A stretch of DNA of 64,000 bases. It comes from Callaeas wilsoni (taxonomy: Eukaryota; Chordata; Aves; Passeriformes; Callaeidae). The stretch's first letter is position 1. The number at the start of each line of letters is the position of its first letter. The position numbers and the translations under genes are program-made. The notes below the pieces were generated by a model that saw only the letters and a list, made by a program, of their open reading frames with translations, searched no databases and was not told the origin of the DNA. Shown here one piece after another: positions 48,355 through 60,300 of this stretch. The stretch covers positions 1-64,000 of the forward strand of contig VWPU01002116.1 of the NCBI GenBank assembly GCA_013398955.1. The letters are read 5' to 3'.

Positions 48355-51300
48355 ACAGGATATGAATTCCAGCACTGCCCTTGAGTTCCTCCACACAGCT
48401 CCATCACAGTCAGGATTTTCGTCTGTGCTGGGCCAGCCCTGTTGGAGGAGCTGCCTGATGGGCATTGCCTTCTCAGCAGTGCCAGGGAGGGTAGCTTGGG
48501 GGGCAGCCACCTGGTTTTTGGAAGGAAGAGATAATAGGTATAGGGATACAAGTACTCAAAGAAGTAACTTTACCTGGGATTAAGAAATAAACTCTGCTTC
48601 ATAAGCAGCGAAGTCTGTTAAAGGGAAGCTCGTCTCAGTGAGAAATGGGAAAACACAACCATTATACATTCCCTAGATACAGCCAGTGCATGAGATTTCA
48701 CTGATTTTTAACAAAAGGAGATGTTTAAAGGTCTATGTTGTTATTCATAGCAAAGACATTTTTAGTAAATAAGGTTACATTTCATCAAAGACATTTATTT
48801 ATTCTTATTTAAGTTTTATGCCAAATAATTATTAAATCTAGTCATATTATAATTTTGCCCTTTACATTTGGAGTAAGTGTGTGATGTCATTTGTACTTAA
48901 CAAAACACTTGAAAGCAAAATTTGATTCATACATGAGGAAGTGACTCATCTAAGAACAGGAGAGAGAAGTGACTGATTTATTTCTTAGTGAAAAATTTGC
49001 TTGGAGAGACAGAAACTCACACTGAGCAGCCTTAAACCATGACAATGGCTGGAAATTAATTCAGACATGTAGAAAACTAAAGCATATTGCACAGGGCTTG
49101 AGCTAATTGTAATCACTGAATTTAAACCCCTTCTGGCTTTTGAACGAGCCCGAACCAGTTGCTTTGCTTTGGATTTGCATTCTGCACAGATAAACTGAGC
49201 GATACCTGCCCCAGCATGCGTTCAGTCAGGATGTGTGTGCTTGTTCAGTCCTCACTTCCAGCTTGCAGCATGCAAAATATATTCTGTGACAAGAATTGTG
49301 CTCCATTTTGGAGGACAAAACATGTATCACTCATCAGCACAGAAGTTGTGCAGCTAAGAAGCTTTGTAATTAAGAACCCTCACAATTGCATCCCATAATT
49401 TATTCATAGTATCAATTACAGAATTCCTGGTAGAGGAAGTCAAACTAATTATATTTTTTAAAATTTAAATTAGTTTCTTCTGTTCAATTAAGGGAAGCCA
49501 GAAACTCTTCAGGGTACCCATACTGCCAGTGGCAAAGTGTAATAGCTTTGCAGCGAGACAGTCAGCTGGAGCAGCTGCTAAAGAACACTCTGAAAACAAA
49601 AAGCACCACTAAAACAGTGTTAGCCAGCTTCATCTTGGAGAGTGTTGGCTCAGCCTGCTGAGTGCATAAGTGCTACTGGCTTTATATATGGTTGTAATTC
49701 TGCAACTTTAAAAACAGACACAATGAGCAATACATTCAAGAACTACCGCCTGCCTTTCAGGGTGATGAATAACCCATCTCTGACCAGATGAATAAATGCA
49801 GATGATTGCTCGTAGAGTGTGTGTTAGGGACACAGTCATTCTAGACCCAAATCACCTCCTGTGTCCTCCTCATCACCTAACGATGAGCAGAGAACAACCA
49901 TTCCCTAGGGCAGACCCCTCAGATGCATGAACTGGGAGATAGTTTTGGCCCTGCAATCCCAGAGTGAAGCTGAGTTGTGTGTTTATGTCATCCTAACGTG
50001 ATGTGGGTCCTGTCACACCCTCCACGCTGGCACTGATGGTTCAGGGACTGAATTCAGCAGAACTCCCCTCTTACACCCTGGGCTGCATCACTGCCTCCCC
50101 ATCCTCATTTCACTGGGTCAAGGGCATCACTGCAGCTTTTTTGTGGAGTTGGAGGGAGAAGAGAACCTTAAGTTTCCATGTAAAATGAAAGCTGCTTTAT
50201 TTATATTAGATCCTCTAACAAAACCACAATTGCTTGCAAGGAGAGTGATAGAACAAGCAGCGTTTCTGAGAAAGCTATGGGCGTTTTCTGACATACTTTC
50301 CAGTGCCAAATAAAAAGGCTCTGGGCATGTACTTCATCCACAACTGCTTATGCCCTGATAACAGAGCAGAGGGCCCCAGGACCCATCACAGCAGTTATTA
50401 CAGGACATTCCTTCACATATCCCACACAGTGAGTTACAGCAAGCTGTATTATAAATCCAGCTGTATTTTTAGGTGCATTAGTGGTTGCTTGAGTACAACT
50501 GAGTCTGGTCAGAGTTCAGATGCTTGGTGGAGGTTTTTTTATTCCCCACTTTCCTCCTAAGAGCTAGGATATTTTGCTCAAAAACCTCTGTGCTGCAAAT
50601 CCCATCTACTGGCTGGGACAAGGTGTGGGGGGGGTGTGGGTGGGTGTGAGTGTGGGTGAGTGTGTGTATTTCTTTCAGGAAAAAATTCCAGAAAAATTTA
50701 TATGCCACCAAGTAGTTTATTGTATTTTCTAATTACAAAGACAGCAGGTTACCAGATCAAGCAAAACCAACATCTTATCTTGGATCCATTCCTCATGAAG
50801 CAACAGTAACTTTTGGTAAAAACTCCTCAGTGTCTGGATCAATGATTTGTGCATGGCTTGGACATGGGATATAGGCAGTATGTAAGCAGCAGGGAAACTT
50901 GTTTCTGCACAAAAAAAAAGACCAAAGACTCTGTGGTTAGAAGTTCTTGTATGCATTAATGCAGCTAACAAGGCTTTATTGTCTTCATCACATTTTCAGT
51001 TAAAAACTACGCAACTACAGTCCTGTTGTGCAAAGTGTGGTTTCTCACACGGGTGAAGTTATTCAGTCTGGGAGCAATGAAAAGTTTGCAAAATCACTCT
51101 AGTCTTCAGGCTCCTGTTCTAAGGGAAAGTTTCTGTGAACAGAATTAAAAGTACCTCAAACAACGCAATCAGCACCTATTTCCAACATCATGATTATCAC
51201 TTAAATAACGAAAAGCCTCTCTTGATTTTTGAAATCTCTCTTTAGCACTTCAAAGTTCTAAATCATTTGATGCATTTCATCATATTTTTTGTCAGAAGAG

Positions 51301-54300
51301 AGAAAACAGCAACAACAAAATAATGCAAATACTTCTCATGATCCAGAGAATTACATGTTTTCTAACAGAAAAGAAGGTGAAAGATTTTCTTTGCAAAACA
51401 GTCATGCTTCAGATACCACGTCTGCAATCCCACTTTCTCCAAAGAGAAAATGCCACAGGGAAGCAAAGGTGATACACACTGTCTTTCCTCCCACTCTATG
51501 AGAAAGAGAGTGAGTAGCTATTCAAATTTACATTTTATGCATGCCAGGCAATGAATTGAAGCTAATTGTATCAAACCCATTCCCAGCAGTATGTTAGTGT
51601 GTTCCTGGTCATTTGAACTCCATGCTCACAAGGTCAGATACAAGGCTTTCCTTCTGGACTCTATCATGGGATGCAAAAATGTAGTTTATACAAAAGGACT
51701 GAATCACTTGAACTATACATTAAAATGTTAGTCTTCTAAATACCTCTTTCTAGCAAAATATCCAAAGTTTGAGGTGAGTTTGTATCTTCCACTAGTCATT
51801 TATTTAATAACCTGCTATCAGCCTATGTCTAATCTCCTTTCAGACGCAACACTTAAAACTATAAGTCTTTTAAGAATTGGTTTTCCCCTTTTTGGATAAT
51901 TTGGACAAAGAATATAAACATCTTCTGACAGACCTAAATAAACCAGTAATCAACAAATGATACCTGTAATATCACTTTCAATCTAAGAAGTCTCTTAAAT
52001 ATTGGATTTATATGAAGGCCAAACATGTAGTTATGACATACTCTGATAAAAACATCTTGGATTATTATTGTGAAAATTCAGAATGATCCTGTCTCTAGAA
52101 GGGATTACACAATTTATGAGGTATGTAATTAGATATGTCATTTCAGCCTCTAATTTCATATCCAAATGCCAAAAAAACATGAGCAGCAGTTTTCAGTGGT
52201 TTAACTTCAGGCACCAAGATCAGACCATAATCCTTATCGTTTATGCTGGTCATAGCAATTCTGAGTGAGTCCACTGCAGTCCTCAAATAACCCCTACTGT
52301 AAGGGGAAATGCCTTCATGGAAACTGAAGTGGAGGAGAGGTAAGACCATGACCTTGCAACAAAGCTGTTTCTGATGTGCATGGAAAGGAATTCCTCTCCA
52401 GACAGAGACTAAGCTCTAGTAAAAAAAATGATTGGGCTTGGATTAAAAAAAACGATCAATAAACTCATTAATGTATCAAAATGTCCTAACTAACAGCGTC
52501 TGATAGTCTAAGCTTACACATAAATGAGTGTGTAAGTCAAATATTATGTGCTTGAGTAGCCTCTTTGAAATCAGTGAAGCTCCTCCTCCTCTTGGGTCAA
52601 CATACACTGAAATGCATGACCACATGCCAAGGATAAACCAAATTTTACACTAGCTGCATTTAGGCTATTTCTGAGTGCTGGTATAAGAATAAGACATTTA
52701 TTTACATTAAAATGTGGTTTTTTGCTTGTACACCAACTGGATGGCATAGCAAGGTAATTTGTTTCAATCATACTGAGAGTTTGCCTGGCAATAAAAGACA
52801 TTATAGAAGTTAATATATTCTTTAATATTCTTAGAGAGGGAAGGAAGGTGGTTTGTGTTATTATATAGCCAACCTGATAATATCTGGAGAAACAATCACT
52901 GTAAACCAAGATGGATGGCTGTATTTAAAATATAACCCCTGTCATCAAAAATTTTCTTCTATAGGAATTTGTTTTCTAGGCTACATTCTGGTAAGTTTAA
53001 TTTTCAATCTCCTTCCATGTATTAGCATTAAATGACTGTTTACATTTTTTATATCAAATCCACAGTGAGAGAACACTTTCATATTACTAGTTCAATAATA
53101 TAGCACAAAGTGTTCCCTCACACCTGGATGGAATTGAATTACTTTTTAATTTAAGCAGTTTCATATTTGCAGCCTAGTTCCAGTATAGGGAGGAGTCAAA
53201 GGTTATCTATTCTCCATGGAAGCTAATTTAGGACTATTTATACAGCCTAGGACAGGCCTGTTAAGATTTGTAATTACTTATATTCACTCACAGTCATCAA
53301 ACGCTCCTTTCTGTCTTTCATTTTCTATAGTGGACTAAGGCCTGCACTCAACTACAGAGAAAATTCAGTCTGAACTGAATTATTCTGCTCTCCCATTAAT
53401 AATGGGGTTTCCCTTTCTTCCCCATTCTCCCCCTGCACCTCCACTCCTCCACTTCCTTAACACTGGATTCTGTTTAGTTTAGTTTCTGGGTACAATTCAA
53501 TTTGAAATATTTAGATCTGTATGAATTCATGACAGTTTTAAGCCTGCCTTCAACAATCCTTGAATTCATGCCCAGTTCAAGGTGTTCTCAGAGAAGTTTT
53601 CCAGTTTAGATTTTAGTTCAAAAGACTTGAAACTAATGTTTTTCGAAGGGGTCTCTGCTTTGTTTTCAGCCCTAAAAACAGGGCAAAGGGAAGGCTTATG
53701 TATGCTTACGAGTAACAAGTCCCTGCAGAGCTAAAGTGGACTATGCTTACGTGTCTTATCATTGCAACAAAAAATACTCATTAGAAGACAAATTCCTTTA
53801 TTCCAGGCACAATGCAAATAAATAGAGTGTAAATGTGGCTTTTTCAGCTAATTTACAGCTTCAAGAATAGGTTTATATGTGCTTTCAGCTATTATTTTCT
53901 AACTGTAGTATAAGAAAATTTCAACTATGTTGAGTGTTAGCTAATTATCACAAAACTTCTCATTCAAAGCAACAGTAATGCAATTTATTTTCCTCTACAG
54001 CAACCAGTAAGTGTTGAGTTATCATCTGTGTCAAGCTTCTACTGTAAAAAAGAAGCAGTCCCTAGGTTTGAACTTGTCTTATAAAATGGCCTGGCATACA
54101 TTGCTGTGAAGTCTTTTACCTTGTTAGATTTAGTCTTGGTGATTAGCAGAAATTTAAGGTGAATGATAGCACAATTTATTTCACTGTTTTAACAGAAGCT
54201 TTATCAGCTACATTAAATCTCTTCTAAAATTGCTCAGGTTTTCACCTTGGCTCCCCCAGCAGGCCTTCCATTTCTAAACACCAAAGCTTGTGGTCACATG

Positions 54301-54755
54301 AAAAAGAATCGAGTTGGGTTTAGAATTGGTCTGGAACATCTTGTATTGCTCTATGACATTTCTGTCACAAGTCAGTCCTTCAAGATGACAGCTTGAAACA
54401 GGCTCAGAAAATATAGATTAATGATACCCTCACAGTCACACTGAACTTCTGAACAAATATCCCTTTTCTAGCATACTGTGATAGCTTTTATTACTCACAC
54501 CAGTGTAATATGTGAAGGAATCTTTTGAATATACTACTTCAGAGACAAAAAAGCTTCCTTTTAAGGATTCACACATTACTTCATTTCTACTGAGACAAAG
54601 ATTGATGGATCAGATAGTGTAAATCAGCTTTGTAGTCTTTTCTTTTTCTTATTGCAAGATTATGAAAGCCACCTTTAAACATTTGTTTTCTTTCCATTTG
54701 ACACCCTGTTATTCAAAACATTTATTTTCCACATGCATTGCGACATTAAGAGAAA
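48355..54755. other. non-coding DNA, no gene seen
   Basis: A+T-rich with stops in all frames. A G/T-rich simple stretch lies at 50622-50668. No frame over about 112 codons occurs, and none has a recognisable domain. Confidence 0.55.
50622..50668. repeat. G/T-rich simple repeat
   Basis: Irregular GTGGG and GTGT units including a run of eight G. G-runs here could support a G-quadruplex. Confidence 0.8.
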
Positions 54756-54845
54756 GAAAGAGCAGCCCTGCAGAAAGGGATCTGGAGGTGCCGGTCAGCA
54801 ATGGGCTCGGCAGGAGCCAGCAGTGTGCCCTGGCAGCCCATCCCG
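54756..54845 (+). mobile_element. short internal CR1 fragment
   Basis: The sequence from 'GCAGCCCTGCAGAAAGGG' to 'GTGCCCTGGCAGCCCA' aligns with the part of CR1 just before the 3' untranslated region (the 'ATGAGCCAGCAGTGTGCAC' block in recalled family form). Both ends are lost: the DNA before and after is not CR1. An internal scrap without the 3' end is atypical for a fresh insertion, so it is probably a remnant left by deletion or rearrangement. Confidence 0.7.
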
Positions 54846-55344
54846 GGGGAAGCCGTTCCAACGGCGCGAGTCTGAAACACAGAGGGGAAAGGTTGGTTGG
54901 GAAAGGTAAAGTCCTTTATTTGGTGAGTTTGGAACTGGCTTCTGTAAGTAAAGACACAAACAAACGCAACTGTAGGCCTTTGGAGAATGTCCCCTGTCAC
55001 ACTTCTAGAGCTGGATATCCCAAAATGTAGCCCCCCAAACAGGAGCCAAACCTTGTTTTCAGCCATACAACTATCTCCTCACTGGAGGTGAACAATGGCA
55101 GGTACAAATTTTGAAGAAATGAGAAGCTGCCTCTATGTGGACATAGATAGACAGGTGTTTATCTGACCTCGCTTCTACAGTGTCCAAACCCTTAATTGTC
55201 CTTAAAGAATTTGTCTTTGTAGCATTCCTATGAGATGAAACACACACCTTTGACTACTTTACAGGGGGACACAAGCACCTAGGGCCCTGTGGCCTCAATG
55301 CGGACCTTTGAAGGCACCGAGGTAACTGGAAACAGCCAGCATTG

Positions 55345-55378
55345 GGCCTAAGAGGGAATTTGGCCTAAGAGGGAATTT
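55345..55378. repeat. perfect 17-bp tandem duplication
   Basis: GGCCTAAGAGGGAATTT occurs twice head to tail with no mismatch (55345-55361 and 55362-55378). It is probably a recent slippage event, or a small assembly artefact. Confidence 0.95.
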
Positions 55379-55999
55379 GTGCCAGGTAAATCTACGCCTT
55401 GCCTTACTGAGAGATTTTGCAAGTTTTGAGAAATGGGGATATTACAGCAGTTTATTATTTGCACATATGCAGCCGTATCAGCAAAATGTGTGCTTTATGC
55501 ACGTGATTCCCCCAGAACCAAACAAGACACATCAATACATGCTGTCAGAAGCCTCTAGGTCACATGCAATTTTACCAGGCTACTTTCTGCACCTCCTGAC
55601 TGAGTGGCAGAGTTATATCAGCATCTCATTGTCCCTGACACAGCTGTCCCGGTGTTATGGACAGGCTGCTCCAGCCCTGGCTGTGTAGTGGAGGGATGGC
55701 CTGCCTTGGCTGCTGGGCCAGGAGAAGGTAATTTTGATAGCAAATGCCTGGTTTTCTGAAGTCTCACTCTGAGCATAGTCTTCATGTTCTGGCCCAGATC
55801 AAGCATGAAGTTTCCAAGGACTTGGAGGCAGGTGTCCAGCTTTCAGCACTCATGCCAATCAAAGCATTTCACTGTGGTGGATGTGTTTCACGCTCCAGCC
55901 TTATGAAGCTGGCTAATTGTTCCTTTCCGAAACGAGTAGTGTACTGCCAGGCCTCTTGGAAGGCTAATAATAATGCTGCTTTTTTTTTTTTTTTTCCCT

Positions 56000-56230
56000 A
56001 ATTGTAGCATTTGTCTTCATTTATTGCTGTCTTTTGCTAATGTTAATGAGGGACAGATTTCTGCGTATAAAATGTGTAGTAGCCTGGCTAAAAGTGATAA
56101 GCAACAGTTATAAATATGATGTGAAAATACTTATTAAAAAGCGAAGTTACACATTAGGCATACAAATGATAGGATTATGATGGTAGAGCTTGCTGTGACT
56201 TATTGGCAGTATATTACTTTGTTCTTGGAA
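56000..56230. promoter_or_regulatory. candidate conserved non-coding element
   Basis: Just after a T run, the block has TTGCTAATGTTAATGAGG, AAAGTGATAAGC, ATTATGATGG and several AT-rich cores in non-repetitive DNA. It is enhancer-like in composition only. Confidence 0.2.
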
Positions 56231-57227
56231 AATGTCTGTGCCATAAGCTCTAAGAGCTATGACCTATCACAGAGCTCAATGCTGCCTCGAGACCTCTGCT
56301 TAGCAGTGTCTTAAAACAGAGCCACTGCTTCTGAATGTGAAACTCACAAAGCATGTGGTCCAGTCCACATCAGCTCTCTCTCGACTGCATATCTTCTGAT
56401 TTCCATGGGATAAGTCAAACCTTCAGGACTCACAGAGCCTTACTTAAAGAAATTAAAACAGCTCTTGAAAGACAGGATTGTATAAACAGATTCTGAATGG
56501 GCTCTGTTTGAAATTAGGCCAAAGCAAACACTGAGGCCAGCTCTTCCTTTCCCTTTGGTTGCCTCTCTGCCCTCGGCGCTGCTGCAAGGGATACCTTTTG
56601 CAGACGGTTCCTGACCTCCCTCATGCCCCTTTCTGACCCCCAGCCTCTTAGATGGTTTTAATTGCAGAAGGCCAACTCAAGGTCCTTCAGCATGCACTTT
56701 GGTGGCATCTCTCCATTTCTTGTCCTGAATATTTTCAAGGGCCTGCTCAGCTAGCTGCTGGATGTGCCTCTCTGCCTCTTATCCTGCGAGTCTTCACTGA
56801 GGGGACTCTGCGACCAACATCTTTCAGACAGGCATGCAAAATCCAGTACTGGTTCCTGGAAAAGGGATATTTTCCTTCTAAAAGATAATTTTCATTTGCT
56901 TTTGGTAACTAACAAAGACCTGAATGTGTTAGAACACATTTTATATTATTCAACAAAATAGATAATCAATTTGGTGATGTCTGAATTTTTTTGACAGCTA
57001 CTAGAGGTATAAATCTATCAGAAAATAATTTGCAAAATGGCTTTTATCAAAGTAGGATAAATGAGTCTACTTAATTTCAAAGAGAATAGAGATACAAAGA
57101 AAAGGTAAAGTTCATGCCACCCACATCCATAAGCAATTTCTTTGAAGTTGATCATAATCTGGGAAGTAGGATTATAGGTGTGAATTTAGCACCAGACAGT
57201 AGGTGAAGATTTCCCATCCTAAGACTG

Positions 57228-57323
57228 GAGGGAGCACTAGAGTGATTGAGTCAATGAGATTAAAAATGGGATCACGAGGGAGCACTAGGGTGATTGAGTC
57301 AATGAGATTAAAAATGGGATCAC
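57228..57323. repeat. 48-bp tandem duplication, 47/48 identical
   Basis: Unit 1 is 57228-57275 and unit 2 is 57276-57323. Both start GAGGGAGCACTAG and end AAAATGGGATCAC. The single difference is AGAG versus AGGG about 14 bases into the unit. The near identity indicates a recent event. Confidence 0.97.
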
Positions 57324-60300
57324 ATGGTCTGTTTTGTGTTACGGTTGAAGGATTTCTCTGTTGGACTGCCTAGCAGTATTTTCAAATTCAGCTTTCATAA
57401 GGTAACTATAGATTCCTAGTCCTTTTCATTTCTATTTTCTTGCAACATTCACCTAATCTATTCCTAATGAGCAAAAATTATGCTTAATGTCATAACCAAA
57501 GGGACTCTGGGTTCTATGGGCAAAACTGCCTAATCATCTGGAGGATTTGAATAAAAATATCTCATTACGTACAATGGAAATTGAGCAGTCCACTTAGAAA
57601 TCTGATCCTTTGAAAGTATTTTTTCCGAATTATTTTAGTCATTATTGAGGAACACAGGAGCATGACATACCAACTTTGTTTTCAAGCTCCTAATTCACCA
57701 TGCACAACATTAGGTCTATTTAACCAGTGTCTAAAATGGTTGTGGCTGCAAAGAAAAAGGCCAATGTCTGAGGAGAGCAACAGGTGCAAAGCACCTGGAA
57801 CAGCAGCACTCAGACCAATGAACTGCCCTATTCATCCCAATGAGCCCAAGGTGTAACCTTATGATACAGCTGAGCCACTCTGTGCAAACTGCTCACAAAC
57901 AGGCCTTCCTCTCCTCCTCCACCATTTTTTTTGAGCCAGATCTGGCGCTGGCCTGAGAACTGAGTAAAGCAGATCAGAATAATTACACAGAAGAAAGCTT
58001 TCTTTCTAACACATCTCTATGCCCTAAAAGAGGGAAGGAAGAAAGAAAAGACTCTTTTCCAGGAGCTGAGAGGATGAGGAGAAATGGCTTTGAAATCTGT
58101 AACTTGCAAATGTATGAATCTATCAACTTACTCCTCTCCTCAAGTGACGTTCAGTATATGATTAAAACCCTTCTATTTCCCTTTTCAAAGACCCTTGAGC
58201 AAGCTCTGTTGGTGCTGACATACCCGTGCGGCACTGGGACAGGTCCCAGAACCATACTAGCCACAGTAGCATTGTGCTACTGTGCAAGCAGCCATGGAAG
58301 GAAGGGAAGAGGGATTGAGCCACCAGCAGGACCACACTGACGTGGCACCTCACTTGGGACTTTGGGCTGGCTTGGAGGCCACTATGCTGCAAGGGCACTT
58401 TGTGAATGACACACTGTACACTGCGGCTCCCTGAGGAGTTTAAACCTGTGATTTTCTCCTTCTCCCCAGCTGATGCCCACCACCCTCCTGGGAAAACACT
58501 TGTGCTCATTTCCCACATTCACCCATCAGGAGATGCATTATCCTGGGGAAAAGACAAGGCTGGCTGGGTTAGATGGCTCTTTTTGGCATCATTATATAGG
58601 CTTAAGCCCATGGGAACTTTTTTATGTGTGCAGGTGGCTATTCATGGCATAACTATGCCAGCAACACTTTCTAGACTGGCCTGGCCTGTTTACCTTTCAA
58701 AGTGGTGTCCTACATTGCCATCATTTAGGAGATTGATTGACCGCCTCTCTTTGCTTAAGACCCAGGTCCAGTGGACCAACACTCTCTGGACCACAGTCCT
58801 ATGCACATAGGGTGTGCACAACTTCCATGCATGTAATTTCAGAGTCTTATATGAGCTGAAAATGGTAGACGTCCACTATTTCCTTCCTAATGTACCCTTT
58901 GGGCTCTCTGGTAGGAAAGTTTTGCTGTTAAGGTCAGTTATAATCAAAATCAATGACCCACCAAACAATAGAGCCAAACTAAACTTGTCTCTGTTCTAAA
59001 TTTCCTATTTCATACAGTGACTTTGCCATGGTATCTTCAGGAAATCAAATGCTGAATGAGAAGCAGCTGGCACAAACTGAATCTGGCAGTAATACAGTAA
59101 TTCTGGTCAAGCTGGAAAAAGAGAAATGCTTCAAAAAGTATGTGGTACGTAGACATTACCTTTGCTTGCTGCTCTCTCTGCTCATGTCAGCATACAGGTC
59201 CTAAATCATGCTAATTTCATCATCAAGTTAGAAAACCCATAGAGCTTCAGCAAAATCTACCTTTGACTTTCCTTGCAAGAAAAGATCTGATCCCAAAATG
59301 CTTCATTTTTCTTGATGCTGGAAAAGTGAGGGCAGTGGCGAAGAGTTTCATTCTGGCAGAAAAATGCAGCCTACTTTTGCTGGCAGCTGCAGATGTCCCT
59401 GCTTGTTCAACCATCTCTTTGTCTTCCCAACATTGCTGGTCAAATTTCAAAATTTAATCCTCACATTTCACCAGCACTTCCAAATCCAACTATCTGATTT
59501 CCAAGATTAATTATACAGGGCCAAAAGAAAGCATTTTTCTTATCAAAAGGAGTTTAGTTCACACAAGCAGAGACTGTGGAATAAAGTTTTAGTAGTTAAA
59601 ATGGATTTAATCTACGCTTAAAGCATTCCTTATCATTTCTTCTAGGACAAAGATTTTCCCGTATTTTTTTCTATGTGCATATTTTCATTACCATAACTCC
59701 ACTTTTGCCCAAGGCAGGAAGAGAAGAAATCTCCTGAAGCACAAACAAACAAGCAAAAAAAAAAAAATTCTTCAAGGGAAAGGCAAAAAACAGTGAACGA
59801 GGGCTTATTTACTCTCATAAATCTAAAGAAAGGCAGAGGTCGGATAACATAAAAATTGAGGTAACCTATAATATTTCCTATGAGCAAAAACATCTGAAGG
59901 TGTCATATTTTGTTCAGAGGTGGACGGTGCTTCACAGGAATGAAGAAGCCATTCCGAGACCAGGTTTCTGTCTCAGAAAATGGGAGACCAATTTTACTCT
60001 AATGTGTAAACAGGAAATGTTGGTAGGTAATCAGAATGGCAGCATACTTTGAGTCCTTTACAAAGAGTAGAGTCTGTTTTACTGCTTTTCAAAAAGAAGA
60101 AGCATTACTAGTTTATATGTCTTTTCTGACCTATGCTTTATGGATTAACCGATTTCTATGAAAACAAGCTGAGCTCTTTTCCAGAAATGCAAAGCATAAT
60201 GAAAGGAACCTGTCCCAAGCATTAGTGTTAGACACTGCCTAACCCATGCTAACATTTTTAAACAAAACCAACCACTGTCAGAGTGTATTCTTGCTTTCTG

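Noticed and set aside
47964..48583. Long open frames (125-195 codons) on both strands
   Set aside because: They translate the (CCTT)n repeat; a 4-base unit read in any frame gives a stop-free four-residue repeat.
58406..58810. 134-codon + strand frame
   Set aside because: No recognisable domain, and a 118-codon minus strand frame overlaps part of it; it fits chance in DNA of middling G+C.
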